Shown: positions 1 through 8,938 of the stretch, one piece after another | Numbering within the stretch: the first letter of the stretch is position 1 | Layout: the number at the start of each line of letters is the position of its first letter | Assembly: GCA_021323675.1 (NCBI GenBank) | Contig: JAJPKP010000062.1 | Coordinates: 1-64,000, forward strand | Origin: Pseudomonadota bacterium | GTDB lineage: Bacteria; Desulfobacterota; Binatia; Binatales; Binataceae | DNA: 64,000 nucleotides | Direction: 5' to 3' | Notes under the pieces: model-generated | Told to the model about the DNA's origin: nothing | What the model saw: only the letters and a program-made list of their open reading frames with translations | The model's database searches: none | Program-made: the position numbers and the translations under genes

Positions 1-7
1 AAAGAAA

Positions 8-140
8 GCGGGCGTTTGGAGAGGGGGGGAGCTCTCCAACGCCCGCCCGTTCGTAGCGGCCGTCCGCATTACGGTACGGACGGTGTCCCCGATCAGTGGG
101 AGGAGCACCTGATCGGGTTAGGTGCCAGAGCCGTGCACCT
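8..140. other. cluster of four inverted repeats
   Basis: Four stem-loops follow one another before the first gene. Arms are 8-23 with 32-46, 60-66 with 77-83, 88-96 with 109-117 (a perfect 9-bp arm pair) and 120-125 with 135-140. The first is preceded by AAAGAAA, so read on the minus strand it looks like an intrinsic terminator ending in TTTCTTT. The others have no T tract. They may be the 3' end of a transcript from outside the window or a structured leader. No function is assigned. Confidence 0.45.
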
Positions 141-279
141 GTTACTTATGACGGCGGCAATCCGGGAATATTCAAATCCCGAATTCTCTCGATGAGTTCG
201 ACGGTTCTTTCAGGCGTGAACGACAGTTGGGCGGATTGCGCCCGTCGCATTAAACTCGGTTACTAAAGGAGCAAATTCG

Positions 280-1284
<1,005 letters not shown>

Positions 1285-1405
1285 TGACAGCGCCGCCCCG
1301 CGGACAAGGGCTTGGCATCGGACCATCAACGGCAGTATGTAGGCTCAAGCAATCGCCCGCTCGATCGCATCATTGATCGCAGGACGAACTCGAAGGAGGC
1401 CGCCT

Positions 1406-2515
1406 ATGCACGTCGGATATGGATGCGTTTTTCAAAATCCAGACAACAAACTCTCGGACCGCGAGGTATGGCTCAACGAGGTGCGCCTCGCCGAGATGGC
1501 GGAGCCGATGGGCTTCGAATCCATCTGGGCTGTCGAGCACCACTTTGACGACTACACGATGTGTCCCGACCCGGTTCAGTTCCTCACCTACATGGCCGGG
1601 AGAACCAGGAATGCGAAACTGGGTTCGATGGTCGTGGTGCTGCCCTGGCACGATCCAATCCGGGTCGCCGAGCACGTCTCCCTGATCGATCACCTGTCGA
1701 ACGGCCGCTTCATCTTCGGCATCGGTCGCGGACTCGCGCGAATCGAGTACGAGGGCTTCAGGCTCGACCAGAACGAAGGGCGCAACCTGTTCGTCGAGTA
1801 CGCGGAACTGATCCTGAAGGCGCTTGAGACCGGCTACATGGAAGGGGGATCGTTCACCAAACAGCCGCGCCGCGAGATTCGCCCGTTCCCGTTCAAGTCA
1901 TTCAAGGGCCGCACCTATGCCGCCGCAGTCTCGCCCGAGTCGATGCCAATTATGGCGAAGCTCGGGGTCGCGCTGCTCGTCATCCCGCAGAAGCCTTGGG
2001 ATGCGGTCAAGAAGGATTTCGAGGTTTACAATCGCGTATGGCGCGAGGTGAACGGCACCCCTCCGCCCAAACCGCTCAGCGGCGGTTTCGTCTTCGTCGA
2101 TGAAAACAAAGACCGCGCCGAAGAGCAGGCGATGAAGTGGCTCGCCGGCAACTACAAGACCGTCATCAAGCACTACGAGATGACTTCGGAGAAGTTCGGA
2201 CAATACCGGAGCTACGAGTCCTACCGGCAGATTTCAAAGTTCATCGCGAAGCATGGTATCGACGGCGCGGCCCTCGACTTCGCCAGGCTGATGCCTTGGG
2301 GAACGCCTGACATGGTGCTGGAAAAGCTCCGCTTCATCCGCGACACCATCGACGCGAGCGGGTTCATGCTGAATTTCAGCTACGCCGGGATGCCGTATGA
2401 CGAGGCCGAACGCAACATGAAGTGCTTCGTCAAGCACGTTCTGCCCGAAGTAAAGAAGTGGCAGGCGGAACCCCTGCACGAGGGAAGCGACCTTCCAACC
2501 CACGCCGCCGCCTGA
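1406..2515 (+). CDS. LLM class flavin-dependent monooxygenase (paralogue 1)
   Basis: This 369-residue protein belongs to the bacterial luciferase-like monooxygenase family, TIM-barrel enzymes that use FMNH2 or F420 to oxidise small organic substrates. Family hallmarks are GFESIWAVEHHF near residues 35-46, the segment LGSMVVVLPWHDPIRVAE, and FGIGRGLARIEYEG near residue 110. It starts at the ATG after AAGGAGG (1393-1399); an upstream in-frame ATG at 1373 has no comparable site and adds an unlikely Arg-rich leader. It is a close paralogue of the gene at 3896, sharing long identical stretches such as EHHFDDYTMCPD and PFKSFKGRTYAAAVSPES. The pair flanks a divergent PNPOx/TetR couple. Cofactor and substrate are not determinable here. 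Confidence 0.92.
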   Translation: MHVGYGCVFQNPDNKLSDREVWLNEVRLAEMAEPMGFESIWAVEHHFDDYTMCPDPVQFLTYMAGRTRNAKLGSMVVVLPWHDPIRVAEHVSLIDHLSNGRFIFGIGRGLARIEYEGFRLDQNEGRNLFVEYAELILKALETGYMEGGSFTKQPRREIRPFPFKSFKGRTYAAAVSPESMPIMAKLGVALLVIPQKPWDAVKKDFEVYNRVWREVNGTPPPKPLSGGFVFVDENKDRAEEQAMKWLAGNYKTVIKHYEMTSEKFGQYRSYESYRQISKFIAKHGIDGAALDFARLMPWGTPDMVLEKLRFIRDTIDASGFMLNFSYAGMPYDEAERNMKCFVKHVLPEVKKWQAEPLHEGSDLPTHAAA

Positions 2516-2549
2516 GACGGCAGGGATCGAAACGCCAAAGTCGAGCGAG

Positions 2550-2570
2550 GGCGGCCATCCGAAGGCCGCC
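2550..2570. terminator. convergent hairpin between LLM and PNPOx-like genes
   Basis: A perfect 7-bp stem, GGCGGCC at 2550-2556 with GGCCGCC at 2564-2570, closes a 7-base loop in the short gap between two convergent genes. The T content after it is low (TTCGTTCGCTCTT), so it is at best an imperfect intrinsic terminator. The position suits a shared bidirectional one. Confidence 0.5.
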
Positions 2571-2587
2571 TTCGTTCGCTCTTGCCG

Positions 2588-3025
2588 TCAGAGCTCGGTC
2601 TTGAAGGTCTTGTGGTCGGCGCCGGCGAACGAGATAAAGCGGGGCCGAACGCGAACCATCTTGAGAGCTTCGTTGCCGAAGAACGGCGCTTCAAAGGGAT
2701 TTTTCGCGATAAAGCGATCCTTGAGCGCGTCCCACTCAGCACCGCGCGGCACCTCTGATGCCAATCCATAGATGGTCGCGCGGTTGACGCGGAAGGTTTT
2801 CACGTCGCCCCTGTCGCGATCATCAACCAGAACGGTGACATTCGGATGCTCGAGCAGGTTCCGATACTTGTCGCTGTCACCCATGATGAATAACAGATCG
2901 AGTTCCGCCGTTTCGGCGAAAGCCTGCATCGTGGCCGTCGGGCCCTTGTCACCCTGGGTTGCGATGACCGCCACGTGTTGGGTGGCGAACAGATCGAACA
3001 GCTTCCGCCTTTGCGTTTCGTCCAT
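2588..3025 (-). CDS. pyridoxamine 5'-phosphate oxidase-like flavoprotein
   Basis: This 145-residue protein has the split beta-barrel pattern of the PNPOx-like superfamily, small flavin or F420-binding reductases. Visible features are the opening helix LFDLFATQHVAVIAT, the strand LDLLFIMGDSDKYRNLLEHPNV typical of PPOX-class proteins, and a closing VRVRPRFISF strand. The ATG at 3025 is preferred because GGAGAG lies seven bases before it; a TTG at 3040 would add five residues. It is divergent from the TetR gene at 3187 with about 160 bp between them, so that regulator probably controls it. Its neighbours are LLM genes, and PPOX proteins can share flavin or F420 chemistry with LLMs; a direct partnership is inference. 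Confidence 0.82.
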   Translation of the reverse strand: MDETQRRKLFDLFATQHVAVIATQGDKGPTATMQAFAETAELDLLFIMGDSDKYRNLLEHPNVTVLVDDRDRGDVKTFRVNRATIYGLASEVPRGAEWDALKDRFIAKNPFEAPFFGNEALKMVRVRPRFISFAGADHKTFKTEL

Positions 3026-3139
3026 GGGCAGTCTCTCCAATCAGCGAGTTTCTCTTACTACACAATCGCGCCGCGAAACATCCGGAGCCGCCAGAGCAGA
3101 GCGACGCGATTGCAAAGACCGCAGATGTTGAAAGACCTA

Positions 3140-3153
3140 TCAATTTCGATTGA
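3140..3153. promoter_or_regulatory. candidate TetR operator in divergent intergenic region
   Basis: The palindrome TCAATTTCGATTGA (half-sites TCAAT and ATTGA) overlaps a TTGACA -35-like hexamer at 3150-3155 ahead of the TetR gene at 3187. No good -10 is visible at the right spacing. Its place between the divergent PNPOx-like and TetR genes suits autoregulation. Confidence 0.4.
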
Positions 3154-3186
3154 CAAAAACTTCAATCATGCTACGGTCCGGCTCCG

Positions 3187-3819
3187 ATGGGACCGAAGAC
3201 GCTGTCCGCCCGCTGCAGGGCCCGCCCGCTGGAGCAGCCCGAACGAAAGGCGGTCCTGCTCCAAACCGCCATTCGCGTCTTTGCCCGGCGCGGACTGGGA
3301 GGAGCCAGGCATACGGAGATAGCCCGCGAAGCGGGAGTTTCGGTTCCTACCGTCTTCTTCTATTTCCCCACGCGCGAAGCGCTGGTCCACGACGTCCTTA
3401 CCGAGGTTGCCGGCTTTTACGAGGACATGACCGAGCGGATTCACTCCTCGGATCGTCCGGCTCCCGAAGTCGTATTGGCCGGGGCGCGGGCATTCGGCGA
3501 TTCGGTCACCACCCATCCCGACTACGCCTGTATCCTGCTCGAATGGAGCACGGCAATCAGGTCTGAGCTCTGGCCGCTGTACCTGCGGTTTCAGGAGCGG
3601 ATGGTGGGAATCGTCGCCGACACGATCCGGCGCTGGAGAACGCTGACCGGCAGCAACCGGCTTGAGGATGCGGAAAACGACGCTCGAGTAATCGCCTCGA
3701 CCGGTTACGTGCTTGCGCAGATGAAGATCACCCAGGTGCCGCAACGCAAGATCGATCGGTTCCTGCAGACCGTTCTTTACGACACTTTAGGAGTCCATGA
3801 TTTGAGGCTGGTTATTTGA
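3187..3819 (+). CDS. TetR/AcrR family transcriptional regulator
   Basis: This 210-residue protein has the N-terminal TetR helix-turn-helix at about residues 25-70: a helix ending in FARRGLGGARHTEIAREAG, then VSVPTVFFYFPTREALV as the recognition helix and following turn. The C-terminal part (residues 75-210) is the variable ligand-binding domain. It would act as a ligand-responsive repressor. It is divergent from the PNPOx-like gene and is followed 76 bp downstream by an LLM monooxygenase gene, so both sides are plausible targets. The first 15 residues are Arg-rich and a shorter start is possible, although no clear alternative ATG is present before the HTH. Confidence 0.88.
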   Translation: MGPKTLSARCRARPLEQPERKAVLLQTAIRVFARRGLGGARHTEIAREAGVSVPTVFFYFPTREALVHDVLTEVAGFYEDMTERIHSSDRPAPEVVLAGARAFGDSVTTHPDYACILLEWSTAIRSELWPLYLRFQERMVGIVADTIRRWRTLTGSNRLEDAENDARVIASTGYVLAQMKITQVPQRKIDRFLQTVLYDTLGVHDLRLVI

Positions 3820-3895
3820 AATTTCGGCCCGGAAATGAGTCGTAGCCGGGCTGCGGAAGGATTCGCCACACACAACCAAAGGCAAGGAGAACTTC

Positions 3896-4981
3896 ATGAA
3901 GGTAGGCGGCGCGGTAATCTTTCAAAACCCGTTGAATCAGCGTTCTGACTACGACGTGTACCAGGACGATCTCCGGCTCGGCGATCTGTATGAACCGCTC
4001 GGGTTCGACTCGATCTGGAGCGTCGAGCATCACTTTGACGACTACACGATGTGCCCCGACGTGCTGCAGTTCCTGAGCTACTACGCCGGCCGCACCAAAC
4101 ACATCAAGCTCGGCTCGATGGTCGTGGTGCTGCCCTGGCATGACCCGATCCGGGTCGCGGAGCAGGTGTCGGTCGTTGACCATCAGTCGAACGGCCGGAT
4201 GATTCTTGGTCTGGGCCGCGGCCTTGCGCGGATCGAGTACGAGGGTTTCCGGATTGAGATGGGCGAGTCGCGCGAACGCTTCGTCGAGTACGCCCAGATG
4301 ATTATCGAGGGCCTCGAAAAGGGCTACATCGAGTACAACGGCAAGTTCGTTCAGCAGCCGCGTCGCGACATCCGCCCGAAGCCGTTCAAGAGCTTCAAGG
4401 GACGCACCTACGCGGCCGCGGTATCGCCCGAGTCTTCGCGCATCATGGCGCGGCTCGGAATCGGCATCCTGATCATTCCCCAGAAGCCCTGGGAAGCGGT
4501 CGCGCAGGAACTGAACGAGTATCGGACCATCTACAAGCAGGTGAACGGCGGCGAACCGCTCCCGACCATCGCTGCGGGATGGACCTTCTGCGACAAGAGC
4601 GCCGACCGCGCCAGGGAGATGGCCGTCAAATACATCGGCGGCTACTGGCAGACCGCTTTGCGACACTACGAGATGGCCGCGGATCATTTCGGCAAAGCCA
4701 AGGGCTACGAATACTACGAACAGATGGCCAAAAATCTGCAGGGCGCGGGCAAGGACGCCTCGATTGAATACTTCCTCAATCTGCAGGTATGGGGCACGCC
4801 CGAGATGTGCTTCAACAAAATCGACGAGATCCGCAAGCGCGTCAATGCGGATCACTTCACCGGTGTGTTCAGCTACGCCGGGATGCCGATCGAAGACGCG
4901 GAGAAGAGCCTGCGGCTCTTCGCCAAGGAAGTGATGCCCGAAGTCAAAAAGCTCAACGGCGTACGGGCCGAAGCCGCCTGA
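3896..4981 (+). CDS. LLM class flavin-dependent monooxygenase (paralogue 2)
   Basis: This 361-residue luciferase-like monooxygenase closely resembles the protein encoded at 1406-2515. The shared blocks include FDSIWSVEHHFDDYTMCPD near residue 37, the LGSMVVVLPWHDPIRVAE strand and GRGLARIEYEGF. The start follows AAGGAG about eight bases upstream (CAAGGAGAACTTC). It lies directly downstream of the TetR gene and upstream of a lactonase-like MBL hydrolase. The duplication around a regulator suggests tandem gene duplication followed by insertion of the PNPOx/TetR pair, or duplication of a block. The substrate is unknown; LLM enzymes include alkane, sulfonate and aldehyde oxidisers. Confidence 0.92.
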   Translation: MKVGGAVIFQNPLNQRSDYDVYQDDLRLGDLYEPLGFDSIWSVEHHFDDYTMCPDVLQFLSYYAGRTKHIKLGSMVVVLPWHDPIRVAEQVSVVDHQSNGRMILGLGRGLARIEYEGFRIEMGESRERFVEYAQMIIEGLEKGYIEYNGKFVQQPRRDIRPKPFKSFKGRTYAAAVSPESSRIMARLGIGILIIPQKPWEAVAQELNEYRTIYKQVNGGEPLPTIAAGWTFCDKSADRAREMAVKYIGGYWQTALRHYEMAADHFGKAKGYEYYEQMAKNLQGAGKDASIEYFLNLQVWGTPEMCFNKIDEIRKRVNADHFTGVFSYAGMPIEDAEKSLRLFAKEVMPEVKKLNGVRAEAA

Positions 4982-4997
4982 CCCGGTAGCAACCACG

Positions 4998-5027
4998 GAG
5001 GGACGGTGCGCCCTCGCACCGTCCCTC
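4998..5027. terminator. strong hairpin after LLM paralogue 2
   Basis: A perfect 13-bp stem (4998-5010 with 5015-5027) closes a CCCT loop 17 bases after the LLM stop codon. There is no T run after it, so it could be a stabilising 3' hairpin, an attenuating structure or a Rho-assisted terminator rather than a classical intrinsic one. Confidence 0.55.
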
Positions 5028-5058
5028 GTCCCCTGGACCGCTCTGGGAGGAGCCACAG

Positions 5059-5817
5059 ATGTCGATCCGGATTCATCCAATGGTTTGTGGATGGCTCGAG
5101 GTGGACGCCCGCTTTATCCTCGCCAAGCAGCCGGGACGGTTGCGGCTTCCTATCCCCAGCTTCCTGATCGAGCACCCCAGGGGGCGCGCCGTTTTCGACA
5201 CCGGGCTTCATCGCGATCTGCAGCGGAACTCCGATCGGCTTGGTGCCCTTGGCAAGGTATTCGAGGTCCGGTTTCAGGCGGGAGAGGAATTGGGCGCCCG
5301 GCTGCGCCATCACGGCGTCGATCCGCAGCGAATCGATTACCTGATCAATTCCCATTTGCATTTCGACCACGTAGGGGGAAATGCCGAGATTCCCAACGCG
5401 AAGCTGATCGTGCAGCGGCGCGAATGGGAAGCCGGCGGCAATCCCGAAGAAATCCGCAAGAACGGCTACAACCGCGCAGACTTCGATCTCGGCCATCAGC
5501 TCAAGCTGATTGACGGCGAGCACGACGTCTTTGGCGACGGGAGCGTCGTATGCCTTCCCAGCTACGGCCACACCGCCGGCCATCAATCGCTGCGTTTGCG
5601 GCTCGACAGCGGCGAAACCGTGCTGACCGCCGATTCCTGTTACATGCGCAAGGCTCTGGACGAAATGCTGTTCCCGCCCTTTGCGCATAGCTATGACGCG
5701 ATGCGCCAGGTGATGGAGCGGTACCGCGCGATGGAGCGGGCGGGAGTCAAACTGATCTTTGGTCACGATGCCGGGCAGTGGCGCGAGGACGGCTCGCTTG
5801 TCGCGCCGCTTGGTTAG
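5059..5817 (+). CDS. MBL-fold hydrolase, N-acyl homoserine lactonase-like
   Basis: This 252-residue protein is a metallo-beta-lactamase-fold hydrolase of the AHL-lactonase type. The zinc motif SHLHFDHVGG lies near residues 97-106, with further likely ligands in GHTAGHQS near residue 175, the Asp in TADSCY near residue 195 and the His in IFGHDAG near residue 236. The opening strands and FDTGLHRD near residue 50 match the AiiA/AttM group, which opens lactone rings. GGGAGGAG sits just before the start. It lies between two LLM genes in the same direction; LLM Baeyer-Villiger-type oxidation can produce lactones, so a joint pathway is possible, but that is inference and quorum quenching is equally possible. 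Confidence 0.87.
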   Translation: MSIRIHPMVCGWLEVDARFILAKQPGRLRLPIPSFLIEHPRGRAVFDTGLHRDLQRNSDRLGALGKVFEVRFQAGEELGARLRHHGVDPQRIDYLINSHLHFDHVGGNAEIPNAKLIVQRREWEAGGNPEEIRKNGYNRADFDLGHQLKLIDGEHDVFGDGSVVCLPSYGHTAGHQSLRLRLDSGETVLTADSCYMRKALDEMLFPPFAHSYDAMRQVMERYRAMERAGVKLIFGHDAGQWREDGSLVAPLG

Positions 5818-5843
5818 GGGGTTATTGCGCAAGGATTTTCAGC

Positions 5844-6782
5844 ATGCGCTTAGGTGTTATTGGTGGTGGTCCGGGAAGAACGCTCAATGACCTGGTCGAA
5901 GAGGCGCAGCGGGTCCGCGAGGACGGCTTGTCGAGTTACTGGCTGTCGCGTGACACGGGCACCGATCTGCTGACCGCGGTCGCGCTGATCGGCCGATCGG
6001 TTCCCAGCCTCGAATTCGGGGTATCGATTACGCCGACCTTTCTGCGTCATCCGATGACGCTGGCGACCCAGATTCTCACGGTGCAGGAAGCTATCGGCGG
6101 CCGCCTGATGATCAATATCGGACCGCCCCTTCCGCACAACCGCGAAACCTTTTCCGGCTATATCTTCGAGCAGCCCGTCATTCATACCCGCCGCGTCGTC
6201 ACCGTGCTGCGCAGGCTGCTTAACGGCGAAGAGATGGATGATCTGGGACGGACGATGGCGGTGCGGGGGCGGGTCGAGGTCAAGGCGCCGCCGCCGCCGA
6301 TTCTGATGTCGGCCTTCAAGCAGGCGATGCTGAGATTCGCGGGGGAGGAAGCGGACGGAGTGGTCACCTGGATGGTAGGTCACAAGACTCTCGCAAATTT
6401 CGTGATCCCGCAGGTCAAGCAGGCCGCATCCAGCGCCCTTCGTCCCGCGCCGAGAATCCTCGCGGCCGTCGCCGCGTGCGTCACTGACGCGAAAGAGCGG
6501 GCTATCGAAGCTGCGCGCCAGCGGCTTGCCGTGTTTGGCTCGATGGCATCGTATCGATCGCTCCTTCAGCGCGAGGGAGTCCTGTGGCCGCACGATCTAT
6601 TTATCGTCGGCAGCGAAGAGCAGGTCCGGACGGGACTGCGGCGATTCGTGGACAGCGGAGCAAGCGACCTGCTGGTGGCGGAGCTGTGCCCCGATGAAGA
6701 TTCGGCCATCCGCACCCGAAACCTGCTCAAGTCGCTCGGCGGAATGGACCCGAGTCCAAATCCCGAGCGGGTTTCGCCGTAA
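5844..6782 (+). CDS. LLM class oxidoreductase, TIGR03564-like F420-dependent type
   Basis: This 312-residue protein opens with MRLGVIGGG and shows the LLM barrel pattern in a divergent, shorter form. Recognisable parts are LEFGVSITPTFLRHPMTLATQ near residue 55 and the late strand RILAAVAACVTDAKERA. It most resembles the TIGR03564 group of F420-dependent LLM oxidoreductases. The ATG at 5844 follows AAGGA; a longer in-frame start at 5778 would overlap the preceding gene and has no support. It lies 26 bp after the lactonase-like gene, so the two are probably cotranscribed. It converges with the minus-strand efflux operon. F420 use is family inference. Confidence 0.85.
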   Translation: MRLGVIGGGPGRTLNDLVEEAQRVREDGLSSYWLSRDTGTDLLTAVALIGRSVPSLEFGVSITPTFLRHPMTLATQILTVQEAIGGRLMINIGPPLPHNRETFSGYIFEQPVIHTRRVVTVLRRLLNGEEMDDLGRTMAVRGRVEVKAPPPPILMSAFKQAMLRFAGEEADGVVTWMVGHKTLANFVIPQVKQAASSALRPAPRILAAVAACVTDAKERAIEAARQRLAVFGSMASYRSLLQREGVLWPHDLFIVGSEEQVRTGLRRFVDSGASDLLVAELCPDEDSAIRTRNLLKSLGGMDPSPNPERVSP

Positions 6783-6803
6783 TTCCGGCGAGAGCAACCC
6801 GCG

Positions 6804-7919
6804 TCACAGGGTGCGCTTGAAGGAAATGCTTGCGAGCGCGAGCGTGACCGCCATGAAGATGATCAGGAACGTGATATCGCCCGTGACCGCGTTCAGGTCC
6901 GCGCCTTTGAACAGGATCGACTTGATCGCACTGACCGAGTGCGTCTCCGGATTGTAGCGCGCGAACGCCTTCAGCCAGGGCGGAAAGCTCTCGATTGGAT
7001 AGATCGCGCCGCTCGGAAAAAACAGGATCACGTTGAGAAATCCCGCGAACGTGCCAACCAGCCGCGGATGGCTCGCGCGGCCGAGGATCGCGAACGTCAT
7101 CGCCAGCAGTCCGGTCGACGTGATGACGATGATCGCGATCAGAGTCACCAGGGCCGGAACACCTCCCTGGATTCGCCCGCCGGTGATCAACAGCCCGAGA
7201 AACAACACCACAATCCCCGCGATGCTGGTGATCGTGACCCCGCTGCCGAGAATGCCCGCCGCGATGTTCCATCGCGAGAGCGGAGTGACCAGGTAGCACT
7301 CGGTCATCCCCATGAACTTGTCCATCACCCAGTTGAACACTCCGGACATCAGCGATCCCATGAAGATCGCCATCACGATCACGCCCGGAATCAGCGAGCG
7401 GTCATAATCGACATACTGGAACAGCCAGCTCGGACGAAGCACGATCTGGTTGAGCTTGGGTTCGCGCGCGGTCACGAAGCTGATCCTGATCGACTGCGCC
7501 GCGTCGGCGAGCACGCCTTCGATGGCCGACGCGCTCACCGAATCGACATTGTCGGTAAAAAGGCCGATTTCGGCGAGTCTTCCTTCGGCGACATTGTGGC
7601 TGAAGTTGGGCGGAATCACGACCGCGCCCTTGAAGCGGCCGTCGCGCACCGCCGCGATTGCATCGCCGGGATCCGCCATGAAGGAAAGGTTGATAGTCTT
7701 GGGCCCCGCCTGCAGCGCGAGCATCTGCTCAACCATCCGGCGCGCATATTCGCCATGATCCTGCGCGACCAGGACGACGGGCAGATGCTTGAGCTGGCCC
7801 TGGAACGAGTTGCCGATGATCACCAGATAAATGATCGGCATGAGGATGGTGGAAATCAGGGTAAGGGGGTTGCGCCTGAGCTTGAGCAGGTCGCGGCGCA
7901 TTATCGCAAGCGTCTTCAT
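6804..7919 (-). CDS. ABC-2 type transporter permease
   Basis: This 371-residue protein is the membrane subunit of an ABC exporter. It has one N-terminal membrane helix (PLTLISTILMPIIYLVIIG), a large extracytoplasmic domain (about residues 45-170) and five further helices in the C-terminal half, the layout of ABC2_membrane_3/YhhJ-like permeases. The start ATG at 7919 lies eight bases after the ATPase stop codon, so the genes are translationally linked. With the ATPase, HlyD and TetR genes upstream it forms an efflux operon on the minus strand, likely exporting a lipophilic compound. A longer reading frame extends upstream through the ATPase gene in another frame and is not coding. Confidence 0.9.
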   Translation of the reverse strand: MKTLAIMRRDLLKLRRNPLTLISTILMPIIYLVIIGNSFQGQLKHLPVVLVAQDHGEYARRMVEQMLALQAGPKTINLSFMADPGDAIAAVRDGRFKGAVVIPPNFSHNVAEGRLAEIGLFTDNVDSVSASAIEGVLADAAQSIRISFVTAREPKLNQIVLRPSWLFQYVDYDRSLIPGVIVMAIFMGSLMSGVFNWVMDKFMGMTECYLVTPLSRWNIAAGILGSGVTITSIAGIVVLFLGLLITGGRIQGGVPALVTLIAIIVITSTGLLAMTFAILGRASHPRLVGTFAGFLNVILFFPSGAIYPIESFPPWLKAFARYNPETHSVSAIKSILFKGADLNAVTGDITFLIIFMAVTLALASISFKRTL

Positions 7920-7927
7920 TACGTCCC

Positions 7928-8938
7928 TCAGCTCCGCGATTGCGGCATCCCCGCCCCAACCAGAAAGCTGACCTTTTTCGCCGGCTCGTCTCTGAGCGAG
8001 CGGCCCGTGAACCGGATGAAGACGTCTTCGAGCGAGAGGCGATGGACGCTGATCGAGGCGACTTTTGCGCCGGCGGACTCGACGCGATCGATTATCTTTG
8101 GCACGACGTGCGGCCCGTCGTCCGCGCCCAGGGTAAGGCGGCTTGCGCCGTCGAGTTCGACCTCGCGAAGATACGGCTCCTGCTTCAGCATCTCCGCAAT
8201 TGCTTTTGTGTCGCCCTCGATTTCCAAATCGACCCGGTCGGCCCCTTCGACCATCCGCTTGAGTCCGCTCGGGGTGTCGAGCGCGATTATCTTGCCGTGG
8301 TCGACGATCGCGATCCGATCGCACAGCTGCTCCGCTTCATCCATGTAGTGAGTGGTGAGGGAGATGGTTATTTCGCTCTCCTTGCGGAGCGTTTCGAGCA
8401 GATCCCATACGGCTCGCCGGCTCTGCGGGTCGAGCCCGATAGTTGGCTCGTCAAGGAACAGAACTTCGGGGGAATGGATAAGGCCGCGCGCAATCTCAAG
8501 CCTCCGGCGCATCCCGCCCGAATACGTCGCGACCAGATCGTTTGCGCGTTCGCGCAGCCCTACCATCTCGAGCAGGCGCCGGGCGCGTTGATGGCGCTGG
8601 CGGCGCGGGACGTCGTAGAACTCGCCGTAGATATCGATATTCTCCCATCCCGTGAGATCGAGATCGGAGGTCAGAGCCTGCGGAATTACTCCAATTCGCT
8701 CGCGCACGCGCGTGGGATGGCGCCCGACATCTTGCCCGGCGACGATCGCCTTCCCGCTCGTCGGCGGCAGCAGCGTCGTGAGCATCCGGACCAGGGTCGT
8801 CTTGCCCGCTCCGTTGGGGCCAAGCAGTCCGAAGACCTCGCCGCGTCGCACTTCGAAGCTGACGCTGTCTACCGCGGTGAAGTCACCGAACTGCTTGGTC
8901 AGGTCGCGAGTCTGTATTGCGGCTGAGACGGGTTCCAT
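7928..8938 (-). CDS. ABC transporter ATP-binding protein
   Basis: This 336-residue protein is a complete ABC ATPase of the drug-resistance (DrrA/CcmA-like) class. The Walker A motif is GPNGAGKTT near residue 40, the signature is YSGGMRRRLEIARGL near residue 140, and Walker B with the catalytic Glu is VLFLDEPTIGLDP near residue 160. The H-loop is in TTHYMDEAE. A C-terminal extension of about 100 residues is usual for this class. It energises the permease encoded at 6804. Its start overlaps the end of the HlyD gene by 56 bp, a tight operon arrangement. Confidence 0.94.
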   Translation of the reverse strand: MEPVSAAIQTRDLTKQFGDFTAVDSVSFEVRRGEVFGLLGPNGAGKTTLVRMLTTLLPPTSGKAIVAGQDVGRHPTRVRERIGVIPQALTSDLDLTGWENIDIYGEFYDVPRRQRHQRARRLLEMVGLRERANDLVATYSGGMRRRLEIARGLIHSPEVLFLDEPTIGLDPQSRRAVWDLLETLRKESEITISLTTHYMDEAEQLCDRIAIVDHGKIIALDTPSGLKRMVEGADRVDLEIEGDTKAIAEMLKQEPYLREVELDGASRLTLGADDGPHVVPKIIDRVESAGAKVASISVHRLSLEDVFIRFTGRSLRDEPAKKVSFLVGAGMPQSRS

